Source: Desulfobacterales bacterium (GTDB lineage Bacteria; Desulfobacterota; Desulfobacteria; Desulfobacterales; SpSt-501). From it: a stretch of DNA of 64,000 nucleotides. The position numbers were made by a program, and so were the translations under genes. Position 1 is the stretch's first letter. Each line of letters opens with the position of its first letter. The notes beneath the pieces are model-generated. The model made no database searches. It had not been told where the DNA came from and saw only the letters and a list, made by a program, of their open reading frames with translations. Of the stretch, positions 25,028 to 33,487 are shown piece after piece. The stretch covers positions 1 to 64,000 of the forward strand of contig JAUQXK010000052.1 in the NCBI GenBank assembly GCA_030834695.1, written 5' to 3'.

Positions 25028-26306
25028 TGTTGGAGGTCTCCGTCGAACGCATGCGCGCCAGTTCGTGCTTGGCGAGCATGATGTACTGCAGGATCGGAAT
25101 CTTCGATACGCAAACATAACTGCAAAGTCCGCACTCGACACAGGAGTGCAGATCATAAGACTCCTCGGCGTCCTCGTACTTGCCGCCCTCGAGATACCGG
25201 ACGAGCAGGTTGATCTGCATGCGGGCCGGGCACACCCGGACACACTCACCGCAGTTGATGCAAGGGTAGTCCGAGGCGTGGGCCGCAGCTGCCGATTCCA
25301 GAACGAGGAGGGCGTCGGTGCTCGGCTGGACCGGGTGATCGAGCGAAAACACCGCGGTTCCCCGCATGGGGCCGCCGATCACGATGCGGTCCCCTTCGGC
25401 GACCGGCACGCCGAAACGCTTCAGCACATCTCCGACGGGGGTGCCGATGCGAGCCTCCGCCAGCCGGATTCTTCCGTCCTTTGAGACAACGGTCATGGTC
25501 TTGACGACCGGAACACGGCCGGTGCTGAAGGCGGTACCGATGGATGCCACCGCCTCGGCGCTCAGAAAACAGAAGCCCTTGTCTTCACTGGTCCGTCCGG
25601 CGGGGACGATCTGCCCAAAGACGCGGGCCATGACCAGCCCGGGCAGCGCGGCCGGATAGCGGTGGTCCACCCCCATCACCCGGCCGCCGATGGACCCGTG
25701 GCCCTGCAACGCTTCGCGACGCGTCAGGATGACCACATCCTCGATTCCGGTCAACTGTTTCAAGACCTGGATGCCGCGTTGGATATCGGCGAGCCGAGCG
25801 GCGAGGACATACTGCCGGGTGACGACGAGAATATCCTCATCGACGCAGCTGACCACGATGGTTTTGATCGGGCGCTCCGGGTCGGCCAGGCGTCCAAGGT
25901 CCGGTTGCCCGGGGACCGACGATAGAAACATTCTAGCCAGTTCCAGGGACGGTGTGCGGCAGGTCGAGTCGAATTCACCGTCGAAAATGTCTTGCGGGTC
26001 CGCCGCAATCGCAACCGCCGTTTCGCTGCGTCCGAAACTGCCGGGGGCGGTGGACAGGGCCGCAATCTTGCCGGTGGCCGGGGAGGTCACGTAATCGGCG
26101 TTGCCGTAAAGAGAGAGCTTCTGGCCGGTTTGGACGGCATCTCCGAGTTTCAGCACCGGAACGGCCTTGTCCTGGGCTGGGCGGCGATGGATCAGGGTCA
26201 TCGTCTGCGGCAGCGGAACCAACTCCGGCCGCTCCAACCCCGCGGGGAGCGGCGTGTGTTCCAGGTGCGGGTTGCCAAAGCCCCAGAACGGTTTTTTCGT
26301 CATCAT
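25020..26306 (-). CDS. rnfC: RnfC-like subunit without the NADH/FMN glycine-rich motif
   Basis: The 428-residue protein has the RnfC layout: an N-terminal barrel/lipoyl-like region (about 40-90), a central Rossmann/SLBB section, and two C-terminal [4Fe-4S] motifs, CINCGECVRVCP (349-360) and CVECGLCSYVC (389-399). The central region should contain GLGGAGFPTxxK and NGAECEPYL-like motifs for NADH and FMN. I instead read PGQPDLGRLADPERPIKTIV and SCVDEDILVVTRQYV (about 132-168), and no glycine-rich FPT motif occurs anywhere. The family call is firm from the ferredoxin end and operon context; NADH binding by this subunit is doubtful. Confidence 0.9.
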   Translation of the reverse strand: MMTKKPFWGFGNPHLEHTPLPAGLERPELVPLPQTMTLIHRRPAQDKAVPVLKLGDAVQTGQKLSLYGNADYVTSPATGKIAALSTAPGSFGRSETAVAIAADPQDIFDGEFDSTCRTPSLELARMFLSSVPGQPDLGRLADPERPIKTIVVSCVDEDILVVTRQYVLAARLADIQRGIQVLKQLTGIEDVVILTRREALQGHGSIGGRVMGVDHRYPAALPGLVMARVFGQIVPAGRTSEDKGFCFLSAEAVASIGTAFSTGRVPVVKTMTVVSKDGRIRLAEARIGTPVGDVLKRFGVPVAEGDRIVIGGPMRGTAVFSLDHPVQPSTDALLVLESAAAAHASDYPCINCGECVRVCPARMQINLLVRYLEGGKYEDAEESYDLHSCVECGLCSYVCVSKIPILQYIMLAKHELARMRSTETSNNG

Positions 26307-26335
26307 CGTTGTTCAGTCCCTTCGCAAGCGCAGGC

Positions 26336-26725
26336 TCACTGCATCACATGACATTGAGCGCATTCCGTTGGTCCGCCGCCATACTCGCGGTGGCAGCCGA
26401 TGCATTGTTGATGGAGGGCATCCGAGCGTTTGGGGACATCCTCGTCGCCCTCCTCCAACTGATGGCATTCGGTGCACGAGCCGGCCTGCGAATACTCATC
26501 AGGAGACAGAGTGTGGTGGCACTCCCCGCAGGATAGGCCGTAGCCCGATTCGATCAGATGCCGGTGGTGGTCAAAGATGACTTTGCCCGCCACCGTCTGG
26601 AAAGCAATTCGGATCGGCCGGTCAGGGGACGTGGACGGTAATGCGGCATAGCTAACCACGGCGATCACCAGAAGACCGATCGTCCATCCGTAGACTATCT
26701 TTAATTCGCCCCGCGAGAACATCAT
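26336..26725 (-). CDS. Membrane-anchored tetraheme cytochrome c (c3-like) of the rnf operon
   Basis: The 129-residue protein has an N-terminal membrane anchor (about 11-29) and a periplasmic part with four heme c motifs: CGECH (66-70), CTECH (84-88), CIGCH (108-112) and CAQCH (122-126). Additional His at 53, 54, 56, 71 and 105 could be distal ligands. The size and GKVIFDHHRHL start resemble class III (cytochrome c3/c7) proteins. It lies between rnfB and rnfC on the same strand, 29 bases from rnfC. A role in linking Rnf to periplasmic or quinone-side electron carriers is inferred from position. Confidence 0.88.
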   Translation of the reverse strand: MMFSRGELKIVYGWTIGLLVIAVVSYAALPSTSPDRPIRIAFQTVAGKVIFDHHRHLIESGYGLSCGECHHTLSPDEYSQAGSCTECHQLEEGDEDVPKRSDALHQQCIGCHREYGGGPTECAQCHVMQ

Positions 26726-26805
26726 GGTTTGAAGCCCTCAACAGCATGGAAGTAAGGCCTGGCGGCGGGCTGTCGGTTCCGGTTGGCCGCTTCGCCGCCC
26801 GGTCG

Positions 26806-28914
26806 TCAAGATGTCATTCGAGCGGCCCCCGGCGGGTTTTCGCGCCCGGCGGGCGCGCCGGCGCTGACGGCATCCGGGTTGTAACAGGTCAGGCAGCAGT
26901 AGAGGCAGCGGTCGCTTTCACGCCGCGCGGCCTCTTCGGTCAACACCTGGTCGACTTCATCAAAGGATCGGATCCGTTGGCCGGCCGGCAGTTCCACCAT
27001 CGTGGCGCGCGGCCGAGGCGCGATCCCGGGAACGCGGTCGAAAATCGTTTCGGCAAGAAGGTTTTTGCGCAGTTCGTTGGGTTCGGCCTCCACCGGGCGG
27101 CCGGTGACGAACTGGTGGATGGACCGCGCGGCCCGCCGTCCCCCGCCGATGGCCTCCACGACCAGGGAGGGGCCCGTGGCGGCATCCCCGGCGACGAACA
27201 GGAAGGGGATGTTGGTCTGCAAGGTGGCCGGGTCGGACTCGATGGTGCTCCAGCGGGTCGTCTTCAGCTCGGCGCCGGCGGCAAATGAAACATCCGGCGC
27301 CTGGCCGATGGCCGAGATCACCATGTCGACCGGCAGGAGGGTTTCGGAGCCCTTCACCGGGACCGGCCGCCGCCGGCCGCTGGCATCGGGTTCGCCCAGT
27401 TCCATGCGAAGCGTCTCCAAATGCGTCACGTTGCCGCGATCGTCTCCAGTCACCCGCACCGGCGCACTCAGGAACATCATCTCCACGCCTTCATGTTCGG
27501 CCGCTTCGACTTCGACTTCATTGGCGGGCATCTCCTTGCGCGTCCGGCGGTAGACCAGATAGACCTTGCGGGTCCCGAGCCGCAGCAAGTTGCGGGTGCA
27601 GTCGATGGCGGTGTTGCCGCCGCCGATGACGGCGGCAACCGGTTTGATGTCGAGTTTTTCCCCGGAAGCCAGCCGGGCCAGGAAATCAATGCCGGTATAG
27701 CAGCCTTGCAGCTCTTCGCCGGGGACCGCGAGCTTGCTGTCCTTCCATGCTCCGGTTCCCATGAAAACGGCATCGTAGCCGTCCGTGCGGAGGCTCTCCA
27801 GCTGAATGTCCGCGCCGAAACGGACTCCAGTGCGCACCTCGACGCCCAGATTGAGAATGCTTTCGATCTCCCAGTCGAGCACCTGCTTGGGCAAGCGGTA
27901 TTCCGGGATCCCGTAGCGGAGCATGCCACCGAGCTTGGGCATGGCTTCGAGGATGGTGACATGGTGGCCCAGCCGCCGCAGGAAATACGCGCAGGTGAGG
28001 CCGGCCGGTCCGCCGCCGACCACGGCGATGCGTTTGCCCGTGTCGGGCGCCACCCGGATGGGCAGCCGCCGGCCCGATGTCATTTCGAAGTCGGCGGCAA
28101 AGCGCTTGAGCTGGTTGATCGATACCGCCTCGTCGGCGACGCCGCGCCGGCAATTCAGCTCGCAGGGGTGTGGGCAGACGCGGCCGCAGGCGAGCAGCAG
28201 CGGGTTGCGCTCGCGGATGGTGTTGACCGCGCCGGCATAGTCGCCGGTGCGGATCTGATGGATGTAAAGCGGGATGTCGATCTCGGCCGGACAGGTCTGG
28301 CGGCAGGGCGCCAGGCAGTCGCCGACCTGATTGAAGTGCAGCAAGCGTTCGGAGGGCGTGCTGATCTTGAGCAGATTCTTGGGGCAAACCCGGGCGCAGG
28401 CTCCGCAGCCCACGCATTTTTCTTCATCCACGACCGGGAACCCGTCCGGCCCCATGGCAATGGCGTTGAACTGGCAGGACCGTACGCAATCGCCGTGGCC
28501 AATGCAGCCGACCTCGCAGGTGCGTTTGCCGCCGAACAGCACGGCCTCGGCCTGACAGGTGGCCACGCCGATATAGAAGAATTTGTTTTCGGCACGGTCG
28601 CCGCCGGTGCACGGGTTGAAGGATTTCGGCGGCTCGACCGAACCGACCTCCATTCCCATGACCGCGGCTGCATTCTGTGCGGATTCCATGCCGCCGACGA
28701 CACATACATTGGGCTGGGTCTTGCCGCCGACCACCGCCGCCGCCGCCGCCGAACAGCCGGCAAATCCGCATCCGCCGCAGTTGGCTCCCGCGAAACACGC
28801 TTCCACCTGGGCGATGCGCGGATCTTCGTAAACATAGAAGATGCGGGCTGCAATGCTCAGCACGATGCCGCAGGCCGCCCCCAGCGCCGTCATAAAAAGA
28901 ATGCCTTCCAGCAT
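26806..28914 (-). CDS. rnfB: RnfB fused to a GltD/NfnB-like NAD(P)H flavoprotein
   Basis: The protein has 702 residues; RnfB alone is usually 190-330. Residues 1-30 are the membrane anchor. Residues 40-75 carry the RnfB cluster motif (Cys46, 49, 54, 71). Residues 133-177 are a 2[4Fe-4S] ferredoxin (CEVGCIGHGDCVRSC and CVGCGACARVCP). From about 195 a GltD-like protein begins: CLAPCRQTCP and CGRVCPHPCELNC clusters, the FAD site VVGGGPAGLTCAYFL (298-312), and the NAD(P) site AVIGGGNTAIDCTRNLLRLG (428-447) with VYRRTRKEMPA. AGDAATGPSLVVEAIGGGRRAA (576-597) completes the fold, and a CLYCCLTC motif lies near 670. It is the first gene of the operon. Confidence 0.92.
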   Translation of the reverse strand: MLEGILFMTALGAACGIVLSIAARIFYVYEDPRIAQVEACFAGANCGGCGFAGCSAAAAAVVGGKTQPNVCVVGGMESAQNAAAVMGMEVGSVEPPKSFNPCTGGDRAENKFFYIGVATCQAEAVLFGGKRTCEVGCIGHGDCVRSCQFNAIAMGPDGFPVVDEEKCVGCGACARVCPKNLLKISTPSERLLHFNQVGDCLAPCRQTCPAEIDIPLYIHQIRTGDYAGAVNTIRERNPLLLACGRVCPHPCELNCRRGVADEAVSINQLKRFAADFEMTSGRRLPIRVAPDTGKRIAVVGGGPAGLTCAYFLRRLGHHVTILEAMPKLGGMLRYGIPEYRLPKQVLDWEIESILNLGVEVRTGVRFGADIQLESLRTDGYDAVFMGTGAWKDSKLAVPGEELQGCYTGIDFLARLASGEKLDIKPVAAVIGGGNTAIDCTRNLLRLGTRKVYLVYRRTRKEMPANEVEVEAAEHEGVEMMFLSAPVRVTGDDRGNVTHLETLRMELGEPDASGRRRPVPVKGSETLLPVDMVISAIGQAPDVSFAAGAELKTTRWSTIESDPATLQTNIPFLFVAGDAATGPSLVVEAIGGGRRAARSIHQFVTGRPVEAEPNELRKNLLAETIFDRVPGIAPRPRATMVELPAGQRIRSFDEVDQVLTEEAARRESDRCLYCCLTCYNPDAVSAGAPAGRENPPGAARMTS

Positions 28915-29045
28915 GTTGATCAGGCCTCCCGGTTTCAGGCCGCTTTATCGAGCGAGCGCGATGCGGCCGCGCCCGGACCATCGAGCGGTTCTCGTCTGCG
29001 TGACGGGGAAATTCCATAGCAGGTCGATCAGCGGATTGCAAGGTC

Positions 29046-30773
29046 TTATGTGCCGGCTTCGGCCTCGCCGCAGGCGCCGCACAGACGGCAGGATTCCACC
29101 CGGCAGACGACTCCTGGCCGGCCTTCCAGGGCTCGGCGGTAATCCTTGAGAAGATAGGTTTTGGAAATGCGATGGTCGATGAAATCCCAGGGCAGGATCT
29201 CGTTGGGGTCCCGTTCCCGGAGCACATAGAAATCCGGATTGATCGGCCCGGTTTTAAGCGCATGGGCCCAGTTGCCGCCGGCGGCGTCCACCCGCAGCAG
29301 CAGGTCGGCGACCCGCCGGTCCCCGCGCGCCAGAAGGGCCTGGATGTAAGCCCAACGCGGCAGGTCGGCGTGAACCCGGACGTTGGGCACGCGCTTCAGG
29401 CCGGCCTGGATGCGCTTGATGCGGTCCTTGAGTTCGGCCGTGGGGGCCATGGCCACCCACTGAAAGGGCGTGAACGGCTTCGGGACAAAGGAGCTGACGC
29501 TGACCGTAAGGGTGCCGATGGCACCGCGGGTTCGACTGGATTTCAGGAAGGCGTGCTTGATGTGCTTGACCAGAACCACGATGGCCTCGACATCCGCATT
29601 CGATTCGGTCGGAAGGCCCACCATGAAGTACAGCTTCAGGTTCGGGATGCCCTGGGCGACAAGGGCCGTGGCCGCATTCACCACGTCTTCCTCTTGAATC
29701 CCCTTGTTGATGACGCGGCGCAAGCGTTCCGAACCGGCCTCCGGAGCGATCGTGGCGGTTTTGACCCGACTGCGGCTCAGAGCGTCCAGCAGCTCCGGGC
29801 TGAGCGCATCGGCCCGCAACGAACTGAACGACAGGGTGATATCCGGGCCGGCAAACCGTCTGCAGAGCGAGGCGATTCCGGGCAGGTCGGACACGGCCGC
29901 ACCCACGAGGCCGATGTGGTTGCTGCGGGACAGACCCTGTTCGATGGTTTGCGCCAGGGCCCCCTCCGTACGGAAGCGCGGCGGCCGGTAGACGAACCCC
30001 GCGCTGCAGAAGCGGCAGCCATGCGGGCAACCTCGTCCGACCTCGACGAGAAAGGATCCGCCAAAGGCGGTGTGGGGGGTGAGCACCGTGCTGCACGTGG
30101 TCACCGTCGAGAGATCCTTGACATGCGGACGGACAATCCGGGACGGAACATCCTCGGCCGGGGCCCAGGCGCTCAGGGTCCCATCGGCGGCGTAGTGCGC
30201 AGCGTAGAAGCGCGGCACGTAGGCGCCGGCGACCGATTGGGCGATCGTTTTCAGCAACGTGCGGCGTTCGACACCCGGCTGGAACACGCGCAGGAATTCG
30301 GGCAGGATCACCTCGGCCTCTCCGATCAGAAAGCAGTCGACAAACGCGGCGATGGGCTCGGGGTTTAGAAAGCAGGCGACCCCGCCGGCAATCACCAGGG
30401 GGTGGCGCTCATCTCGGTCGGCGGTTCGCAGGGGAATTCCGGCCAGCTTCAGGAGCGTCAGCAGATGGGGATAGTCGCTTTCAAACGAAATGGAGAAGGC
30501 GATCGCGTCGACGGCACCAACCGGCAGACCGGACTCAAACGTCGCCAGGCGGCCGACTGCGAGCTCGTCGGTTTCAGGCAGGAAAACCCGTTCACAGACA
30601 ATGTCGTCATAGCGATTGAGAAGCCCATAGACGGCGTGCAGCCCCAGGTTCGACATGCCCACGGAGTAGCGGTTGGGATAGGCCAATGCGATGCGGATTT
30701 TCCCGCGTCCGTGCTTGCGGACCGCTCCGTCTTCGGCGGCCGCGTACCGCTTCCAAGCTTCGTCTTGCTTCAC
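29046..30773 (-). CDS. B12-binding-domain-like radical SAM protein
   Basis: The 575-residue protein has an N-terminal B12-binding-like region (about 25-190, ALAYPNRYSVGMSNLGLHAVY, VIAGGVACFLNPEPIAAFVDCFLIGEAE). A radical SAM domain follows with the cluster motif CPHGCRFCSAGFVYRPP (near residue 245). The C-terminal CRVESCRLCGAC may hold a further metal site. It resembles the TIGR03960/YgiQ-like group, for which I know no assigned reaction. GTG start. It is downstream of ftsZ on the same strand and upstream of rnfB. Confidence 0.82.
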   Translation of the reverse strand: MKQDEAWKRYAAAEDGAVRKHGRGKIRIALAYPNRYSVGMSNLGLHAVYGLLNRYDDIVCERVFLPETDELAVGRLATFESGLPVGAVDAIAFSISFESDYPHLLTLLKLAGIPLRTADRDERHPLVIAGGVACFLNPEPIAAFVDCFLIGEAEVILPEFLRVFQPGVERRTLLKTIAQSVAGAYVPRFYAAHYAADGTLSAWAPAEDVPSRIVRPHVKDLSTVTTCSTVLTPHTAFGGSFLVEVGRGCPHGCRFCSAGFVYRPPRFRTEGALAQTIEQGLSRSNHIGLVGAAVSDLPGIASLCRRFAGPDITLSFSSLRADALSPELLDALSRSRVKTATIAPEAGSERLRRVINKGIQEEDVVNAATALVAQGIPNLKLYFMVGLPTESNADVEAIVVLVKHIKHAFLKSSRTRGAIGTLTVSVSSFVPKPFTPFQWVAMAPTAELKDRIKRIQAGLKRVPNVRVHADLPRWAYIQALLARGDRRVADLLLRVDAAGGNWAHALKTGPINPDFYVLRERDPNEILPWDFIDHRISKTYLLKDYRRALEGRPGVVCRVESCRLCGACGEAEAGT

Positions 30774-30783
30774 GGGTTCCCGT

Positions 30784-30857
30784 CCGGTTGTCCAGCTCGC
30801 GACCGGCGAGGGGCCGGCTCGTCCATAATAAAACCGCCGAGGCCCCCTGACAACCGG
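30784..30857. other. Nested inverted repeats between ftsZ and the radical SAM gene
   Basis: CCGGTTGTC (30784-30792) is complementary to GACAACCGG (30849-30857). Inside them GGGGCC (30810-30815) is complementary to GGCCCC (30841-30846). The structure fills most of the 113-base gap after the ftsZ stop. There is a short TTTTATT tract inside the loop on the minus strand, but no T run after the stem. I do not recognise a known RNA class. Confidence 0.35.
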
Positions 30858-30886
30858 GCCGGATCGGGCGCTAGGCCGAAAAGACC

Positions 30887-32098
30887 TCAGTCCGCCTTGC
30901 GCCGCAGAAAGGTCGGAACATCCAGATCCGTGTCGTCCAGCGCCAGACGTCCCACGCCGCGGTAAAGCGCTCCCGATGACTCGCCGACCGCCCGTCGGTG
31001 CCGGATGAACGTCGGTTCATCCAGATCGACGATGTCCGGGCGTTCCTGGTCGGCCGGGGTGATATCGCGGACCTTCCCTCGTAGCGGCTGTACGATCTTC
31101 TTCTCTTTTTCAGCGTCCTTTTCGCCGGGCCGGACGGCTTCGGCTTCGGCACCGATGCCGGTAGCGATGACCGTCACCCGCATTTCGTCGCCGAGGCTTT
31201 CGTCCACAGACGTTCCCCAGAAAATTTCGGCGTCGTCGCCGACTTCCTTGTGGATGCGTTCGGACGCTTCGGCCACCTCTTCGAATTCCATCCCGCTCGA
31301 AGCCGTGATGTTCATGAGCACGCCTTTGGCGCCGGCGATGGAGAGGTCCTCCAGCAGCGGGTGCGAGATGGCGCGCTCGGCCGCCTCGATCGCGCGGTTT
31401 TCGCCGGCCGAGATGCCGATCCCCATCAAGGCCATGCCGGCCTTGGACATGGTGGTGCGGACGTCGGCGAAATCGAGGTTCACCAAGCCCGGCATCACGA
31501 TCAGATCCGTGATGCCCTTGACGGCATGCAGCAGGATCTCGTCCGCCTTCATGAACATTTCCATGAGGGTCGCCTTCTTGGAGGCCAGCGCCCGCAGGCG
31601 GTCGTTGGGGATGGTGATTGCGGTGTCGACCACCTTCTTGAGTTCCTCGAGGCCCTGCTCCGCGATCAGCGCCCGTTTTTTTCCTTCGAAAGAGAAAGGT
31701 CGGCTCACCACGGCGACGGTCAGCGCGCCCATCTCGCGGCAGATCTCGGCGATGACCGGCGTGGCCCCGGTTCCGGTCCCGCCCCCCAGCCCACCCGTAA
31801 TGAATACCATGTGGCTGTCCTTCAGGGCGTTGCGGATTTCGTCGACGGTTTCAAGCGCCGCATCTCGGCCGATCTGGGGATTGGCGCCGGCGCCCAACCC
31901 CTCGGTGATGCTGCCGCCCAGCTGAATGCGGACATCCGCCCGGGAGATTTCCAACGCCTGGGCGTCGGTGTTGGCGGCGATGAACTTGACGCCCTGCAGG
32001 CCGGAGCGGATCATGTTGTTGATGGCGTTGCCGCCGGCGCCGCCGACCCCGATCACTTTGATTTTTGCCGATTTTTCATTGTCTACATACGTGAACAT
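30887..32098 (-). CDS. ftsZ: Cell division protein FtsZ
   Basis: The 403-residue tubulin-like GTPase polymerises into the division ring. It has GVGGAGGNAINNMI near the N-terminus, the GTP signature GGLGGGTGTGATPVIAEI and the T7-loop region VNLDFADVRTTMSKAGMALMGIG. A variable charged linker (about 325-385) is followed by the C-terminal conserved peptide DLDVPTFLRRKAD, which contacts FtsA. CAGGAGGG precedes the ATG. It is separated from ftsA by an unusual repeat-rich gap. Confidence 0.97.
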   Translation of the reverse strand: MFTYVDNEKSAKIKVIGVGGAGGNAINNMIRSGLQGVKFIAANTDAQALEISRADVRIQLGGSITEGLGAGANPQIGRDAALETVDEIRNALKDSHMVFITGGLGGGTGTGATPVIAEICREMGALTVAVVSRPFSFEGKKRALIAEQGLEELKKVVDTAITIPNDRLRALASKKATLMEMFMKADEILLHAVKGITDLIVMPGLVNLDFADVRTTMSKAGMALMGIGISAGENRAIEAAERAISHPLLEDLSIAGAKGVLMNITASSGMEFEEVAEASERIHKEVGDDAEIFWGTSVDESLGDEMRVTVIATGIGAEAEAVRPGEKDAEKEKKIVQPLRGKVRDITPADQERPDIVDLDEPTFIRHRRAVGESSGALYRGVGRLALDDTDLDVPTFLRRKAD

Positions 32099-32127
32099 TG
32101 CTGGCCCTCCTGACGGATTAAAAATTA

Positions 32128-32236
32128 GTGTTAAGTGTTAAGTGTTAAGAGGTCGCCTTGGGTCCCGACACTGAAATCCGTTGAGCTTTGCTTTTTGTTC
32201 TTCTCTTTTGCTTAAAACTTAAAACGTAAAACATGA
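32128..32236. repeat. Seven-base tandem words facing each other between ftsA and ftsZ
   Basis: GTGTTAA is repeated three times without interruption (32128-32148). About 60 bases away four seven-base units TTAAAAC, TTAAAAC, GTAAAAC and ATGAAAC follow (32212-32239). The two tracts are imperfect inverted copies, both with period seven. They occupy most of the 152-base ftsA-ftsZ gap. Confidence 0.6.
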
Positions 32237-32250
32237 AACCGACGGCGTCG

Positions 32251-33483
32251 TCAGACGACGTCCTGGAACCAGCGCCGCATGCGGGTCATCAGACGGTTGA
32301 AAATGTTGCGGTCGCGGATCCGGAATTTCTTCTTTTCTTTTTGTCGGTGGCGCGCGCCATACAGGACCAGGCCGACGCCGGTGGCGTACATGGGGTTGTT
32401 GACCACATCCACAAGTCCTTTGATTCCCTGCGGGGTGCCGATTCGAGCGGGCAGGCTGAAGACCGACTCGGCGATCTCGGTGGCCCCTTCGAGCAGCGCC
32501 GTTCCACCGGTCAGAACGATGCCGGAGGGAATGTGATTTTCCATGGCGGCCCGATAGATTTCGCGGTTGACCAGCGCGAAGATCTCTTCCATCCGCGGCT
32601 CCAGGATCTCTCCCAGGATCTGACGCGGAAGTTTGCGCGGCTCGCGGCCGCTGACTCCCGGCACCTCGATCATCTCGTCAGCCTGGATGTTCCGGGCGAC
32701 GGCGTGTCCGAATTTCTTCTTGATTTTTTCGGCTTCGGGATGGGGGCAGCGCAGGCCGATGGCGATATCGTTGGTGAGGTTGTCCCCGCCGAGGGCGAGC
32801 ACGAAGGTGTGCTTGATGTTTTTACCCGCAAACACGGCCAAATCGGTGGTCCCGCCGCCCAGGTCGAGCAGGGCCGCGCCGAGCTGCTTTTCCTCTTCCG
32901 TCAGCACGGCTTCGCCCGAGGCCAGGCACTCCAGCACGATATCGCACACATCCAGCCCCGAACGGTTGGCGCACTTCACGATGTTGTGGGCCGACGCCAC
33001 CGCGCCGGTCACGATATGAATCTTGGCTTCCAGGCGAACCCCGGACATGCCGACCGGGTTTTGGATGCCGGGCTGGCCGTCGACCATGTATTCCTGGGGC
33101 AGCACATGAATGACCTCGCGGTCCATGGGGATGGCCACCGCGCGGGCGGCGTCGATGACCCGCTCCACATCCTGGGCGGTGATCTCGGCGCCCTTGATCG
33201 CCACGATGCCGCGGCTGTTGAAGCCGGTGATATGACCGCCGGCAATGCCGGTGTAGACGGAAGAGATTTCACAGCCCGCCATCATTTCGGCTTCCTCCAC
33301 GGCTTTTTTGATGGACTCCACCGTGGCTTCGATATTGACGACCATCCCTTTGCGCAGGCCGACCGACGGATTCGTGCCGATTCCGATGATGTTGACGCCG
33401 CCGGCGGAAACCTCCCCTACCACGGCACAGATTTTCGTTGTGCCGATATCCAGTCCGACGACGATATCTTCCTTGCGCTGCAT
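32251..33483 (-). CDS. ftsA: Cell division protein FtsA
   Basis: The 410-residue actin-like ATPase tethers FtsZ to the membrane. It opens with DIVVGLDIGTTKICAVVGEV, contains SVYTGIAGGHITGFNSRGIV and EVIHVLPQEYMVDGQPGI, and has the second phosphate loop ALLDLGGGTTDLAVF. It ends with a basic amphipathic tail (FNRLMTRMRRWFQDVV) that serves as membrane anchor. The start is ATG 33483, preceded by GCAAGGAGGTTAACGCG. The frame is open 20 codons further upstream into ftsQ, but the ribosome-binding site decides for 33483. Confidence 0.96.
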   Translation of the reverse strand: MQRKEDIVVGLDIGTTKICAVVGEVSAGGVNIIGIGTNPSVGLRKGMVVNIEATVESIKKAVEEAEMMAGCEISSVYTGIAGGHITGFNSRGIVAIKGAEITAQDVERVIDAARAVAIPMDREVIHVLPQEYMVDGQPGIQNPVGMSGVRLEAKIHIVTGAVASAHNIVKCANRSGLDVCDIVLECLASGEAVLTEEEKQLGAALLDLGGGTTDLAVFAGKNIKHTFVLALGGDNLTNDIAIGLRCPHPEAEKIKKKFGHAVARNIQADEMIEVPGVSGREPRKLPRQILGEILEPRMEEIFALVNREIYRAAMENHIPSGIVLTGGTALLEGATEIAESVFSLPARIGTPQGIKGLVDVVNNPMYATGVGLVLYGARHRQKEKKKFRIRDRNIFNRLMTRMRRWFQDVV

Positions 33484-33487
33484 CGCG

